64,000 nt of DNA from the NCBI RefSeq assembly GCF_047675955.1, contig NC_132911.1:121101234-121165233 (forward strand), given 5' to 3'. Positions 44,830 through 55,360 of this stretch are shown in pieces. Below the pieces are notes generated by a model. It worked only from the letters and a program-made list of their open reading frames with translations. It was not told where the DNA came from and made no database searches. Made by a program: the position numbers and the translations under genes. The first letter of the stretch is position 1, and the number at the start of each line of letters is the position of its first letter. This DNA is from Chlorocebus sabaeus. Its lineage: Eukaryota > Chordata > Mammalia > Primates > Cercopithecidae.

Positions 44830-45440
44830 GAGTACAATTAGACTTCCGAATGTCCAGTTTAGTCTTACTCTACCTTTTCACAAATATTTCCTTTCTATTA
44901 TATGTCTAAGGATATATTGGAGTGCTCATTTGTGCCTAGGAACCAACTCCTGGAGGTTGTTGCTACTGGACATGAAACATGGAAGCATCAATATTACACA
45001 CAGACATTAGCAGCTCATGCCAGATTTAGTCTGGCCTCACAGCTTCTTGGCTTTTAAATTTACTTGAATAGCTATTTTCTTAGGTCATGAACCTACTACC
45101 TGGATGGCTGGGTCAGAACCTCATGGACCCAGAACTACTCTTCCCCTTTTATCTACCCATCTTGGTTTAGGGCACACTGATCTCATTCTTTCCTACTGCA
45201 ATGAGCATAACTCAGAGGCCCATTACTCTTCCATGTCATAAGATCTGGTCTGGGCCACCTGTGTCCACTACAAGAGATTTTAATAATTTTTAATATTGGA
45301 GAAAAAGAGTTAGGAACTCTCTATTTTTATGCCCAGAAGTCACCTTATCTCTTTGGAGAAATCTGTCTATATTTTTATCTATCTCTATTTTACCTATATT
45401 TTATATCTCTTTCTGCATAAGAAAGAATATAATATCTCAC
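44830..45440. other. Unassigned sequence
   Basis: About 610 bp with no recognised repeat or gene. The end (45360-45420) is a TATTTT-rich tract. Confidence 0.5.
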
Positions 45441-45451
45441 AGGTATTTTGT

Positions 45452-45903
45452 ATTGTTATGGGCTCAATTGTTGCTTATGTTCATAGTCATGAAGCACTAA
45501 CTCCCAGTACCTCAGGATGTGACTGTTTTTTGGAGATAGAGTCTTTAAAGAGATAATGAATAGAAAATAAGGTCATGATTTTGGCCAATGGCACGTTGGT
45601 AGAAGAGACAGCATGACACTTCTGACCCTAGGGCATAAGGGTGAGGTCTAATGCAATATGACTGATATCCTTATAAGAAGAGCAGGCGAGGACACAGATG
45701 TGTATACACACAGGAAATACACTATGAGTATGCACGGTGAAGGCAGTCCTCTGCAAGCAAAGGGGAGAGGCCCCAGACAAAATGAAATCTGCCAACACCT
45801 TGGTCTTGGATGTCTAGCATCCAGAACAATGAAAACATGGATTTCTATTGCGTAAGCCACCAAGTCTGTGGTATTTTGTATGGGAGCCTGAGCAAACTAA
45901 CAC
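45452..45903 (+). mobile_element. MLT1-like (ERVL-MaLR) LTR with inserted segment
   Basis: Sense MaLR LTR: 'TGTTATGGGCTCAATTGTTG' start, 'TATCCTTATAAGAAGAGCAGGCGAGGACACAG' middle and 'AAGCCACCAAGTCTGTGGTATTTTGTATGG ... AACTAACACG' end. About 60 bp near 45575-45635 does not belong to the MLT1 order. Confidence 0.82.
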
Positions 45904-45924
45904 GTATTATGATAAGTGTTTGTT

Positions 45925-46285
45925 TCTTATGTATCTCCAAGTTGGCTGGGATAGTTTTACCATTTAAGTATCTGTGCATAGCCCAGGGGTCAAATGATCT
46001 AGGCTAGAAGAGCCTAGATCTAGGTATCTCTGCATCAAACTGTAAGCCTGCTGGTCAGCCAGGTAGTTCACTATGGACCAGGGGGCTAGCCAAGACATGT
46101 CCTTTGCATGAAGATGTCAGAGGGTTGAGACAACAGCAGAAACCTGTGATGCTTAAGGCCTAGGATCAGAAGTATCATGCTGCCTCTTCCACCAACATGC
46201 CACTGGCCAAAGCAAGTCATATGGGCAAAGTCAAGTTATGGGGAAATATATTCAGCTCACACCAAAGCCATGGTAAAAGTGTGAA
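45925..46285. mobile_element. Old LTR-like interspersed repeat (as at 26720)
   Basis: Shares the motif order 'CATGCCACTGGCCAAAGCAAGTCATATGG' and 'GTCAAGTTATGGGGAAATATATTC' with the repeat at 26720-27090. It follows directly after the MLT1 LTR. Confidence 0.55.
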
Positions 46286-46429
46286 TATAAGGGCCAGTAA
46301 TTCAGTCTAACCCAGACACCAGGTACTCTTTGAGTTCAGAATAGTTTCTCTTGGAAAAAATAAAGCATAGCTTAGCAGCGTATCCTTCTTGATAATAATG
46401 TTTCTACATTTATCTTCTAAATTTGATTT

Positions 46430-46500
46430 TGAGCTCATCAAGAATGGAGGCCATATTTTATTTGTTTTTGAATCCAAAGAGACTAGCACAGTTCCCAAAC
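46430..46500 (+). mobile_element. L2 LINE 3' end
   Basis: 'TGAGCTCATCAAGAATGGAGGCCATATTTTATTTG' and 'GACTAGCACAGTTCCCAAAC' are the sense L2 3' terminus. Confidence 0.7.
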
Positions 46501-46511
46501 ACTATCACACT

Positions 46512-46785
46512 GAGAGGGATAGTCTGACATGGTGATAAGACCATACATTATCGCATCAGACTCCCTGGATACAAATTCTACTACTTATTGGCTGGGTGAT
46601 TTCAGGAGACTTACTTAACTTCTCTGTGTCCCTTTTAATTGTCTGTAGAATGGCAATAAAATACTTCTTGCCCCAAAGATTGTTCTAAGACTTTAAAAAG
46701 TTATTATGTAGAAAGCCATTCAAGCAGTACTTGGTACATAGGAAGGACTTACTAAGTGTTAAATAATATATATTGTAATATGTGG
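46512..46785 (+). mobile_element. MIR SINE, near full length
   Basis: Sense MIR: 'CATGGTGATAAGACCATACATTATC', 'CTACTACTTATTGGCTGGGTGATTTC', 'TAACTTCTCTGTGTCCC' and 'TACTTGGTACATAGGAAGGACTTACTAAGTG'. All landmarks are in order. Confidence 0.92.
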
Positions 46786-46799
46786 TTACTTACTTGCCA

Positions 46800-46884
46800 C
46801 TCCTCTCCTACTCTTTACTCATCTCTAGATTGTGAGCTCCTTGAGGTCAAATATTCTGCCTAAAATTGTTTTACATGAGGAGCA
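46800..46884 (+). mobile_element. L2 LINE 3' fragment
   Basis: 'CATCTCTAGATTGTGAGCTCCTTGAGGTCAAATATTCTGCC' is the sense L2 3' region. Confidence 0.7.
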
Positions 46885-46972
46885 TAGAGTTGGAGCCACT
46901 CAAATCTGGGCATGAATCTTAATTCTGTTACTAATCAGAAATTATTTAACTTCTCTTAACCTTGGCCTCCGC
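46885..46972 (+). mobile_element. MIR SINE, left half (split by L2)
   Basis: 'GAGCATAGAGTTGGAGCCACTC', 'GAATCTTAATTCTGTTACTAATC' and 'AACTTCTCTTAACCTTGGCCTCC' form the sense MIR left half. The right half is at 47243-47345. Confidence 0.75.
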
Positions 46973-47008
46973 ATTCACTTATTCATTCATCAAACATTTA
47001 TTATCACC
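46973..47008 (-). mobile_element. L2 fragment, left part (split)
   Basis: 'TTCACTTATTCATTCATCAAACATTTATTATC' is the antisense L2 start. It resumes at 47151. Confidence 0.65.
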
Positions 47009-47150
47009 CCTGCTAGAGTATAGGCTCTATAAAGGCAGGGATGGATGTTTACCTTGCACTTAGCTTTATCCCCAGGGGCAACATAGTGTCCAATCCACTG
47101 TGGGCTTGATAATTGATAATTTTTTTAAAATGTCTTCATGAATGAATATA
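47009..47150 (+). mobile_element. L2 LINE 3' end nested in the antisense L2
   Basis: 'TAGAGTATAGGCTCTATAAAGGCAGGGATGGATG' and 'TTTATCCCCAGGGGCAACATAGTG', ending 'TCATGAATGAATATA', are the sense L2 terminus. Confidence 0.72.
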
Positions 47151-47240
47151 CCAGGCACTAGGTGTAGTAATCAAGAACAGGATGAGAAATAAGGCTTGAT
47201 GTTATCCTTGCCAGAATTTGTAATCAGGAAACAAAAAATA
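47151..47240 (-). mobile_element. L2 fragment, right part
   Basis: 'CCAGGCACTAGGTGTAGTAATC' and 'GCTTGATGTTATCCTTGCC' continue the antisense L2 left part. Confidence 0.6.
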
Positions 47241-47242
47241 AT

Positions 47243-47345
47243 ACAGCTTCTCATAGGGTTATAGTGAAACTCAAGGAGATACTGTATGAAAAATGAAGCA
47301 GAGTACCTGGCACTTAGTAAGATGCTTCATGGTTGTGACTCCAGC
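47243..47345 (+). mobile_element. MIR SINE, right half
   Basis: 'TCTCATAGGGTTATAGTGAAACTCAAGG' and 'CAGAGTACCTGGCACTTAGTAAGATGC' are the sense MIR right half. Confidence 0.78.
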
Positions 47346-47840
47346 AACGACTCAATTAAAAGTATGCATATCTCGTATTTTAATAAGACATATTGCTAGA
47401 GTAATGTATCAAAAAGATGTTAGAGATAGAAATGCATTATTTAGTTTGTGTACCCAATTGTAAGCAAAATAGTAAATCAAGTAACATTTGTTCAACTTAA
47501 GTGAAATTTCCAGGAGTTGGTTAATGTTGAATTATAATTGAAAGAGTAAATGAGCAGAGAGAAGATGAATTAAAGAATGAATGAAGGAATAAATGCAAAC
47601 TCACAATAGCCAAACAGAAGAGCAAAGAAAGAGATGGTGTTAAATTTTGGGTAGTGCTGTTTCAGCTAAAGCTAAATCATTTTCATGATTTGCACAGCCT
47701 GCACCTCAGCCAGAAACAACTTTCCCTGGAGGGTTCACAGCCACTGAGAGCAAATATTCTCAGAGGAAGTTAGATGATTCATGAGATGACTCCTAGGGAG
47801 ACTGTCAGAAATAAAATCTCTCATGAAAAAAAAGTCTGAC
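47346..47840. other. Unassigned sequence
   Basis: About 500 bp without a recognised feature. Confidence 0.5.
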
Positions 47841-47873
47841 AGAGAGAGAGAGCGAGAGAGAGAGAGAGAGAGA
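47841..47873. repeat. (GA)n microsatellite
   Basis: AGAGAG run with one AGCG interruption, about 33 bp. Likely length-polymorphic. Confidence 0.93.
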
Positions 47874-48677
47874 TATCAAGGTGACTCATCAGATTTATTT
47901 TCTGTTGATCATTCATTTGGTGCTATTTCTAGGCAATATACAGTGTAAAGAGAGGTAAAGTGATGTTGAAACGGGAAGTTTACAAAACAGGTTGGCTGAG
48001 CATACTAAAAGGGAGTTTGTCTCAAGATGGTGCAGGAGAAGTAAGTTTGGCTTCAATAATCTCTGAGATTTTGGGCCTTCTAGATTCTTCCTCTTGGCAA
48101 AATTGCCATAGCTGCATATTTTAAGGAGCTCTGTGGCATCTCTTATTGAATCACCCAATAGATTTTTAACAGCATCACAAGTTACTCCTGAATGGTTAAG
48201 ATCACTTCTTTTATCCTGGTGTGAACCATTAAAACTAATAAAATTTCATCTGGCTGAGGGAATCACAGAATTATAACATTTCAGAGTTGGAAAGGTCTTA
48301 AAGGTCACAGAGTTTTCATTCTTCACTGAGCGTTGGGAGGAGTGAGAAATTTTATGCATTTCTGAACCTATGAGACTATTACAACAGTCCAAGAGAACAG
48401 ATTTAAGATGAAGATGACGTTTACTAGCCAGGCGATTAATTGATTAAATTAAATATTAAGAGCATTATCATGAGTGAGCTATGAGCTGACTTTAGCAACA
48501 GACATTTTGGAAAATGCTTGTCTTAGTTATATACTGGAATTATTGGCACTTTTCCTGCAACCATTTTTCAGATCTCAAGCAGAAGCACTTACTAAGAGTG
48601 AATCTAAGATCCTGCCTTTAGTTCCAAGGCCAGTCTTTTTCAAAATATGTTAGCAAAGTTAAGACTTTGATTTTTGA
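47874..48677. other. Unassigned sequence
   Basis: About 800 bp. A short MIR-like phrase at 48262-48310 (ATTTCAGAGTTGGAAAGG) is too weak to call. Confidence 0.45.
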
Positions 48678-48703
48678 TTTTTTTTTTTTTTTTTTTTTTT
48701 TTT
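48678..48703. repeat. Poly-T run
   Basis: Twenty-six T bases with no SINE body beside it. Confidence 0.95.
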
Positions 48704-48911
48704 AGGGTTGAACGCTGAGATCTCTTCCCACCCATAAAAAACCCAGAGAACAAAAAGAGTTGGCCCAGGCATTGAATGCGAAGGCATTTCTGTATGTTTC
48801 TGGCTCCTGTAAAACAGTAGTTTTTCTGAGTTTAAAGCTTCAGAAATCTCACTTTGCAATCAGCCACTGCTGGAGTCAGGTGAGGTCAAGGTTAATGCAC
48901 AGAGGGTATGC

Positions 48912-48990
48912 ATTTATTCAATCTGGATTTATTGAATAACTAGCATAGGTTAGTCCCTGTAATACAGAAGTGAATAATAATACCATCACT
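48912..48990 (-). mobile_element. L2 LINE fragment
   Basis: 'TTTATTCAATCTGGATTTATTGAATAACTAGCATAGG' and 'TAATACAGAAGTGAATAATAATACC' follow the antisense L2 order. Confidence 0.65.
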
Positions 48991-49137
48991 GGTATAAAAA
49001 TATGGACAACGGAGTCTCAGCAAGGAAGATGACTAAGGCTACCCATGGGGGAATCAGAGAAAAGCAATCTTGAACAATCTTGAAGGATGAAAGAAAGATT
49101 TCCTGATGGGGAAGTAGGGAAAGATACTCCAAGCAGA

Positions 49138-49390
49138 TTTTTATTGTTATCGTTAACAGCTAACATTTATCGAGTGCTTTCTATGGGCCACACGCTATGC
49201 TAAAGGCTTTATGTGCATTTTTTTGGTTCATCCTACAACCCATGAGGTAAATACTATTTTTTACATTTTTTAAATAAATGACGGAATTGAAAATTCAAAA
49301 GTTCGAGTCCTGTACTCAAGCTCTTATAGCTAGTGGTCCTCTGACCTCATCTAAAACGTACCCCTGACTATCATATTCCATGTTTTGATA
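49138..49390 (-). mobile_element. MIR SINE
   Basis: Antisense MIR: 'ACAGCTAACATTTATCGAGTGC', 'CTACAACCCATGAGGTAAATAC', 'AAATGACGGAATTGAAAATTC' and 'AGCTCTTATAGCTAG'. Confidence 0.88.
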
Positions 49391-50204
49391 TGAAGTTTGC
49401 TCAACAATAAAATGATCATTCAGCTTCCCAAGTTTATTATTAATTTATTATTGAGATTGTCTCAATACTTAATATTTTAATTTGTGTTACAAATTTAAAA
49501 TATACATCAATGAATCAGTTAGTCTCTTCTGGACAAACTACATTTCTGGTATATAAAGCCAAGTATCAGAAGCTGGACTGGGATTGCAGCTAGATAGTGA
49601 GACCTGAAATAACTCTTAATTGAAAGACTTCAGTGGAATTTCAGAGGCAGTCATGAAGCATATGGTCTGGAGCCAAGTTCTAAATCAAGTCAAGGCAAGA
49701 ATTGAAAAGAAAGCCAATGTAGAAAGCTATAAGTCCAATAATTTCAAACAAGAAATGTCAAAGGAGGTGTGAGTGATTTAAAAAAGTAAAGTACGAAAGA
49801 ATACCTTGAATCTCTTAGCGTGCAACTCAGTTTTGTATCTCATTCCTATGGCCAAGGACAAAGATGTCTGTCACCTGTTAATGGACAACATCACCTCAAT
49901 GCTTTTCCAGAGGAGAGAATAGATAAGGAGTTGGCACCTTATCTCTGAGGCTCTTGTTAAGCATCTAAATTTTTGTCTGTACATTTGGTAATATGACTGG
50001 TCTAATTGCTCAATATTTTGTCATGTTTAGATAGAAGTGCATGAGGAAGATAATAATGTCTATTTTGTGTTCCATGCAGTGCATTGGTGATACTGGCCCC
50101 CCTTACTAAGGAAATCTCCACTGATACTCACCTCCCATGGTCTCTAAGTGATTTGGTAATTACTGGAAAGCCATACATAGGCATTGGGCACAAACCAATT
50201 GTTT
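49391..50204. other. Unassigned sequence
   Basis: About 810 bp with no recognised repeat or gene. Confidence 0.5.
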
Positions 50205-50315
50205 AATGGCTTTCATTTATTCATCCAGCAAATATTTCTGGAGTGTCTTCTATCTGCCTGACACTATTTAAGGACAAGGGACACAGTGATAAAGAGAATA
50301 GAAAAATGGCTTATT

Positions 50316-50317
<2 letters not shown>
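50205..50317 (-). mobile_element. L2 LINE, left part (split by Alu)
   Basis: 'TTTATTCATCCAGCAAATATTTCTGG' and 'AAGGGACACAGTGATAAAGAG' are antisense L2. The element continues after the Alu. Confidence 0.75.
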
Positions 50318-50361
<44 letters not shown>

Positions 50362-50646
50362 GAGAGAGAGAGAGTTTTGCTCTGTCTTCCAGGCTGGAAT
50401 GCAGTGGTGCAATCTTGGCTCACTGCAGCTCTGCCTCCCGGGTTCCAGCAATTCTCCTGCCTCGGTCTCCCAGGTAGCTGGGATTACAGGCACACACCAC
50501 CATGCCCGGCTAATTTTTGTATTTTTAGTAGAGACGGGGTTTCACCATGTTGACCAGCCTGGTCTCAAACTCCTGACCTCAGGTGATCCACTCGCCTTGA
50601 CCTCCCAAAGTGCTAGAACTACAGGCATGAGCCACGGCACCCAGCC
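50318..50646 (-). mobile_element. AluS element
   Basis: Antisense Alu with a 41-base T run at its left (A tail on the minus strand) and a GA repeat. S-type features include GAGACGGGGTTTCACCATG and CTCCTGACCTCAGGTGATCC. A target duplication of about 14 bp flanks it (50304-50317 AAATGGCTTATTCC; 50647-50660 AAATGGCCTATTCT, a near match). The 146-residue plus-strand open frame here is Alu-derived. Confidence 0.95.
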
Positions 50647-50660
50647 AAATGGCCTATTCT

Positions 50661-51005
50661 TAAGCAATTTGTTTTCATTCTAGTGAAGGAATCAAACAGT
50701 AGCCTTATACACAAATACAAGATAGTTGAAGCACAAGATGGTACAGTAAAGAGCATTACCAGGATAATGGTGTAGAGGGTTATTAAGGAGAGGGCTGGCA
50801 TGTGCTTCTTTGGATGAGGTAGTCAGAGACAACCTCTCATGGCACTTCAACTGATCCTGGAAGCATGAAAGCCTGACCACCATGTAAAAGGACAGGGAAA
50901 GAAAGTTCCTGACAGAAGTAACAGAAAGAACAAAGGTTTTGGAGTGGTAGAAAGCTTAGTGTTCAAAGAACTTAGACTTGATTAGGGGAAGTTGCAAAGA
51001 CCATG
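50661..51005 (-). mobile_element. L2 LINE, right part
   Basis: 'TCATTCTAGTGAAGGAATCAAACAG', 'GCTGGCATGTGCTTCTTTGGATGAGG' and 'CAACTGATCCTGGAAGC' continue the antisense L2. Confidence 0.7.
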
Positions 51006-51227
51006 GAGCTCCTTAGGGAATTTCACCATATCGATAGTGAAAGGAATTACCAGGCTTGCAGTTTACAAAAGGCACTGAGACTTTGGATCAGAAACTTTCT
51101 AGGCAGCTAGACTCTTTTGCAAGCTAAGGTGAAGCATTCAGAAGGCTGCTGAGCTAAGCTCTGCCCACCCACTTCAGTGTTAAAATGTTCATTCCTGTAA
51201 AATGTGTTTGATTTTCCTAAATAAAGA
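51006..51227. other. Unassigned sequence
   Basis: About 220 bp, possibly the rest of the L2 stretch. Confidence 0.4.
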
Positions 51228-51345
51228 GTAGCAGTGGTTAAGAGATGGTGTCTGGAATCAGATAGCCTAGCTTTTTATTCCAACTCTAGACTAGGCATAA
51301 ATGTATCATCTTGGATAACTTACTTAACACAGATGAGTCTTCTTC
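51228..51345 (+). mobile_element. MIR SINE, left half
   Basis: 'AGCAGTGGTTAAGAGATGGTGTCTGGAATCAGATAGCC' and 'AACTCTAGACTAGGC', the sense MIR start; the right half is missing where ERVL-type sequence begins. Confidence 0.75.
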
Positions 51346-51559
51346 CTATTTATTCCAGAGACTTCTGTAAACTGCCTTGTATTGCCTTGGCTTCACCTCT
51401 GACTCCAGCTCTAGTTATAGCAAACAGTACTTATGGTCTGTGACTCACTGGCAGCTTCCTGCCTTAAGCAAGAACCACCTCTTTTTCATTTGCAGCCTCA
51501 GGTCTTATCTAGCACAGTGGCATGGTGACCTGAGAAAAGCATGCTTTGCCCTCATGTGC
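51346..51559. other. Unassigned sequence before the ERVL block
   Basis: Short stretch that may belong to the ERVL leader/gag but has no diagnostic motif. Confidence 0.4.
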
Positions 51560-51939
51560 AGCCTCAAAGTGAGGAAAAGTTAATGTCCCCAGGACATGTC
51601 TCAACCAATGAGTGGAGGAACCTGATAATCCTAAACCCCCAGATCTTCCTGAACACTCCAGGGTGACAAAAGGACACCACTGTCTCCTTATCCAAAGAAA
51701 AACTTCCAGTTGCCTAGACACCTTGAAAAACCCTCACCTGAAGAAGATGCCTTACAAAGTGATACTTTTTCTTCTCAAGATCCACCACCACTCATTCCTT
51801 TTTGCCAATACCAATAACTTGGGTCTCTTCTCAGCACAGTCTGAACAAGGATCCAGGATGTACTGTCCTGGCTAAGAGATTCTGGAACCAGTCCTAACCT
51901 ACTGCTGGGATGGTTCCTTGAAGGCTGTACACAATAACA

Positions 51940-52160
51940 GTGCAGAGTAAATGAGGTGGAGATGCCAGAACTGCTTAGACAGAAAATTGAGGGAGCCAAA
52001 AGGCTAAAGGAAGTGAAAATGTTAGAATGGGTTTATTATGCAAGAGCAGAAAACCCCACTAACTGCCTGTTCACTAGAAGGACCCATAGAGACTCCTCTA
52101 CTAAGGCCATGAAGGCTCTTCTAAAGACGAACAGATTTGAGAAGCCCAGTGGAGGCTTCC
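51940..52160 (+). pseudogene. ERVL-type gag remnant
   Basis: Contains MPELLRQKIEGAKRLKEV followed by KMLEWVYYARAENP, parallel to the gag-like frame at 41700. The open frame is short and ends within about 70 residues. Confidence 0.5.
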
Positions 52161-52917
52161 ATCTGTTGGTGTGATAGTAGAGTCTGCTACCTTGGCACTG
52201 GGCTGCTTTGTATTGGTGTGTTTATAAAATGATCCCAGAATAACAAAGGCCCACGGGCAGAACTTAATTTTCAGAAGCAAAGTAGATGTGACTATCATAA
52301 TGGAAAGAGCTGGGTAGAAATCAAGATGCCTTTACCTGAAGGGATCTATGGTAATGAATCATAGATTAGAATATTCCAGAGGACAAGATAGATGGACAGC
52401 CCACAGGAGTGCTATTTAATTTGAATTAACGTAATTCCCTCCCTTCCCTGGCATGCCCAAAATTGAGAACTGGCCGATGTCAGCTAACACAATGAAAAAC
52501 TAGTACTTCACCAAATTTCCGGATCTAAATTAGTTTACAGACCCAGAGGTTATTGATCAAAGGGCAGGCTTGTTTTCCTTGAGGAAAGACTCTATAATAT
52601 CCTCATTTGTATATGTAAGAAATATCTCCCCAAATAAATTTTCCAGAATAGCTGTGAAGAGGAAAATAGAACATCTAGACCTTTCAAGGACAGTTGAATA
52701 CAGGGTCTGAGCTGACACTATCCAGGGTCCCAAAATACCATCCAGGAGCTCCAGTGGAGTGGAGGCTCACAGAATCCAAGTAATAAACAGATTTCTGATA
52801 CAAGTTCATTCCACAGTGAGTTCATTGAGTCCACAGACATATTTCCCAATTCTCAAGTATACAATTGGGATAGATATATTAAATAACTGGCAGATGTTAT
52901 TATTCCCTGACCTATGG

Positions 52918-52966
52918 AATATATATATTATTATATTATATTATATTATTATATTATATTATATCA
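52918..52966. repeat. (TAT/ATT)n simple repeat
   Basis: AT-only tract (TATTATATTATATTATATTA and similar) within the ERVL block. Confidence 0.9.
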
Positions 52967-53301
52967 AAATTATAGGAAACTCCTAAGATTGCCTCCACCC
53001 TTGCCAAGATAATAAAGCATAGATAATAATGTATCCCAGAAGGAATTCTGTAGATAGCCCTACCACCAGATATGCAGGATGCAGGGAGGATAGTTCCTAC
53101 ATATTCTTATTCAATTCACTTGTATGGGACCAGAAATAATAAAACCTGTTAGTTGTGGTAGAAGACAGTGGACTCTTGTAAACTTCACCAAGTGTTATGA
53201 TCACCCTCACAGCTCCTCTGCTGGATGTAAAATCCTTTTGAAACAGATCAACAGAGACTTTGGTACTGGTTCTGAGGCTACCAACTTGGTGAATTCTCTA
53301 A

Positions 53302-53574
53302 TTGTATCACGAAGGAGGATCAAAGGCAGTTTTCTCTTTTGTAGGAAGAACATTACACGCTCACTTTATTTTTCCAGGGCTATATAAGTATCCTGCTCTC
53401 AGACACAATGTAGTCAGCAGGAACCTTCATCACATTAGCATTCCTCAGAACATCATATTGGTCTACAATATTGATGATATCATGTTAATAAGATCTGGTG
53501 AAAAGGAAGTAGTAAGTACTCTAGATCTCCGGCAGGATAAATACATGTCAGAGGACTGGAGACAAACCACATGA
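53302..53574 (+). pseudogene. ERVL-type reverse transcriptase remnant (NIDD motif)
   Basis: A 90-residue open segment contains VYNIDDIMLIRSGEKEV. Retroviral RTs have (Y/F)xDD at the active site. Here the two Asp codons (53473-53478) are kept but the residue before Ile is Asn instead of Tyr. Downstream 'STLDLRQDKY' continues the RT fold. The segment is isolated between stops, so it is a fossil, not a gene. Confidence 0.75.
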
Positions 53575-54798
53575 AAAATTAGCTGCTCACCATGTTAGTG
53601 ATGTTTTTAAGGGTCCAGTGGTCTAAGACAGGCTGGGACATCCCCTCTAAGGATGAGCAGTTTTTACATCTTGTACCTTTTACTATCAAGAAGGAGCCAT
53701 GGCACTTAGTGTGTCATTGTGGATTTTGAAGGCAACATACTGACTACATTTGGGAATAATTCTCCTTTGTGTTTATCTGGCAACTGAAAAGACTGAGTTT
53801 TGAATGTGGTCCAGAGCAAGAGAAAACTCTGCAGCAGGTCTTGTTTGTGGTATCAACTCCCCTGCAACCTGGATCACATGACCTCACAGAGCCAATGATG
53901 CCCTCTGATATATAAGTACACCATTTGGAATCTCTGACAAACCTCAATAGAAGAGACACACAGATGCCTTCCATGGCAGAGAGAATGACTTACTATTTAA
54001 AAGACACCACCTGGAGTGCTGTTGGATCCTGGTAAAGACTGAGTACCTAACAACAGGCAACCTGGTAAGTGAAGCCGTGAAACATGAGCTAGGTATTATC
54101 AGATTCTCCTAATTGCAACATCAGGTGGGTGCAGCAGCAATCCACTAGACACTGGACAATCAAAATGATCTATTCCGGATCAGGCCCAAGCAGGAGATAT
54201 AAGTAAATTACATGAAGATGTGCCTCAACATATTAGTGATGTTTTTGTGAAGCTCATGACTATGGCCCTATATGATGAGAGTTTTCCTATGACTACATGA
54301 TGAAGGCAGAAAAAACCTGAGAGCTGGTTCACAATATGTTGTTTTTTTACCTCCTGCTATGCTGATTTGAGCTGAAAATGGACTGCTACGTCAATATGGC
54401 CCCATCTAGACTTGGCACTAAAGGACAGTAGTGAGGGTGAATCCTCTACACTGGAAGTGTGAGCAGTACACTGGATCATTCCCTTTGCAGGAATGGAGAA
54501 GTACCTCAAAGTAACGACAGACACAGATCTTTGAGTACTCCTAAAAGGCATGGATGCTTGGTCATCGGCTAGGAAAAAGAAAGATTAGATCAGCGACAAG
54601 GGGATCTGGGAAAGAAGTACGTAGATGTACCCATGGAAGTGGTCAAAAACCACGGTGATCTTTTTATCTAATGTTAATAATGTCCACCAGAGACCATGCA
54701 TTGCAGAGGCAGCACTTAACTGGGTGGACAAGATGATGCATCCACTGGTTGTCAGCAAGCCTCTACCCTTAGCCACCCTTGTGACTGTGCAATAGGGC

Positions 54799-54909
54799 CA
54801 TGAACTGAGTAGCCATGGTGACAGGTGAAGGCTCTGCATAGGTTGTAAGTTTGGGGTCCCTCTGATCAAGGCTAGAGTATCTTTTGATACTGTTCAATGT
54901 CCAAACTGC
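54799..54909 (+). pseudogene. ERVL-type integrase zinc-binding remnant
   Basis: In one frame there is H-E-L-S-S-H (codons from 54799), then 27 residues, then C-P-N-C (54898-54909): H-x4-H ... C-x2-C, the retroviral integrase HHCC zinc finger. A TGA at 54826-54828 lies inside the motif, so the copy is dead. Confidence 0.75.
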
Positions 54910-55360
54910 CAGCAAAAGACCAACACTATGTCCCTTTATATAGCACCAATGCCCAAAAAGATCTTCCATCACTTTGTGGCAACTTGATTACATCACATTT
55001 TTCATTTCATTTTAGAGGGGGTATCAGTTCACCCTTAAATAAACTGACACTTATTCCAGATATATCTTAACCTTCCCTGCCTGCTGTATGTCTCTCAGGA
55101 CCATCACCCAGGGACTTTCTGCATGCCTGATTTATGGACATGGGATTCCGTCCAGCATTGTCCATTAAAGGGATGCATTTTACAGCATAGAAGTTATAAT
55201 AGTAGACCACTGGCCATGAAATCTTACCATATGCCACATCACTCAGAAGCAACCAGACCAATAAAATGATGGGAAGACCTGTTAAAGGCTCAGCTAAGCC
55301 ATCTGCTTGGGGACAATACTTTGTCCTCAAGGAGGAGACAAATGTTTTCAACTGATGGCC

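Larger units (their letters stand above)
51560..55360 (+). mobile_element. Decayed ERVL-type internal region (gag-pro-pol)
   Basis: A collinear retrovirus-like remnant: gag-like (51560-52300), a protease/early pol-like stretch, reverse transcriptase with an IDD motif at 53470-53478, an RNase H-like region (about 53800-54600), and integrase with a recognisable HHCC zinc-binding site (54799-54909). All frames carry many stops. It is an ERVL-group (HERV16/HERVL-like) fossil with no coding capacity. No flanking LTR was identified with confidence. Confidence 0.7.

Noticed and set aside
50243..50683. 146-residue plus-strand open frame
   Set aside because: It consists of a Phe run from poly-T plus antisense Alu, a well-known spurious protein.
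53302..53574. A working reverse transcriptase or domesticated retroviral gene
   Set aside because: Stops on both sides, many frameshifts in the block, and a changed active-site residue; it is a fossil.
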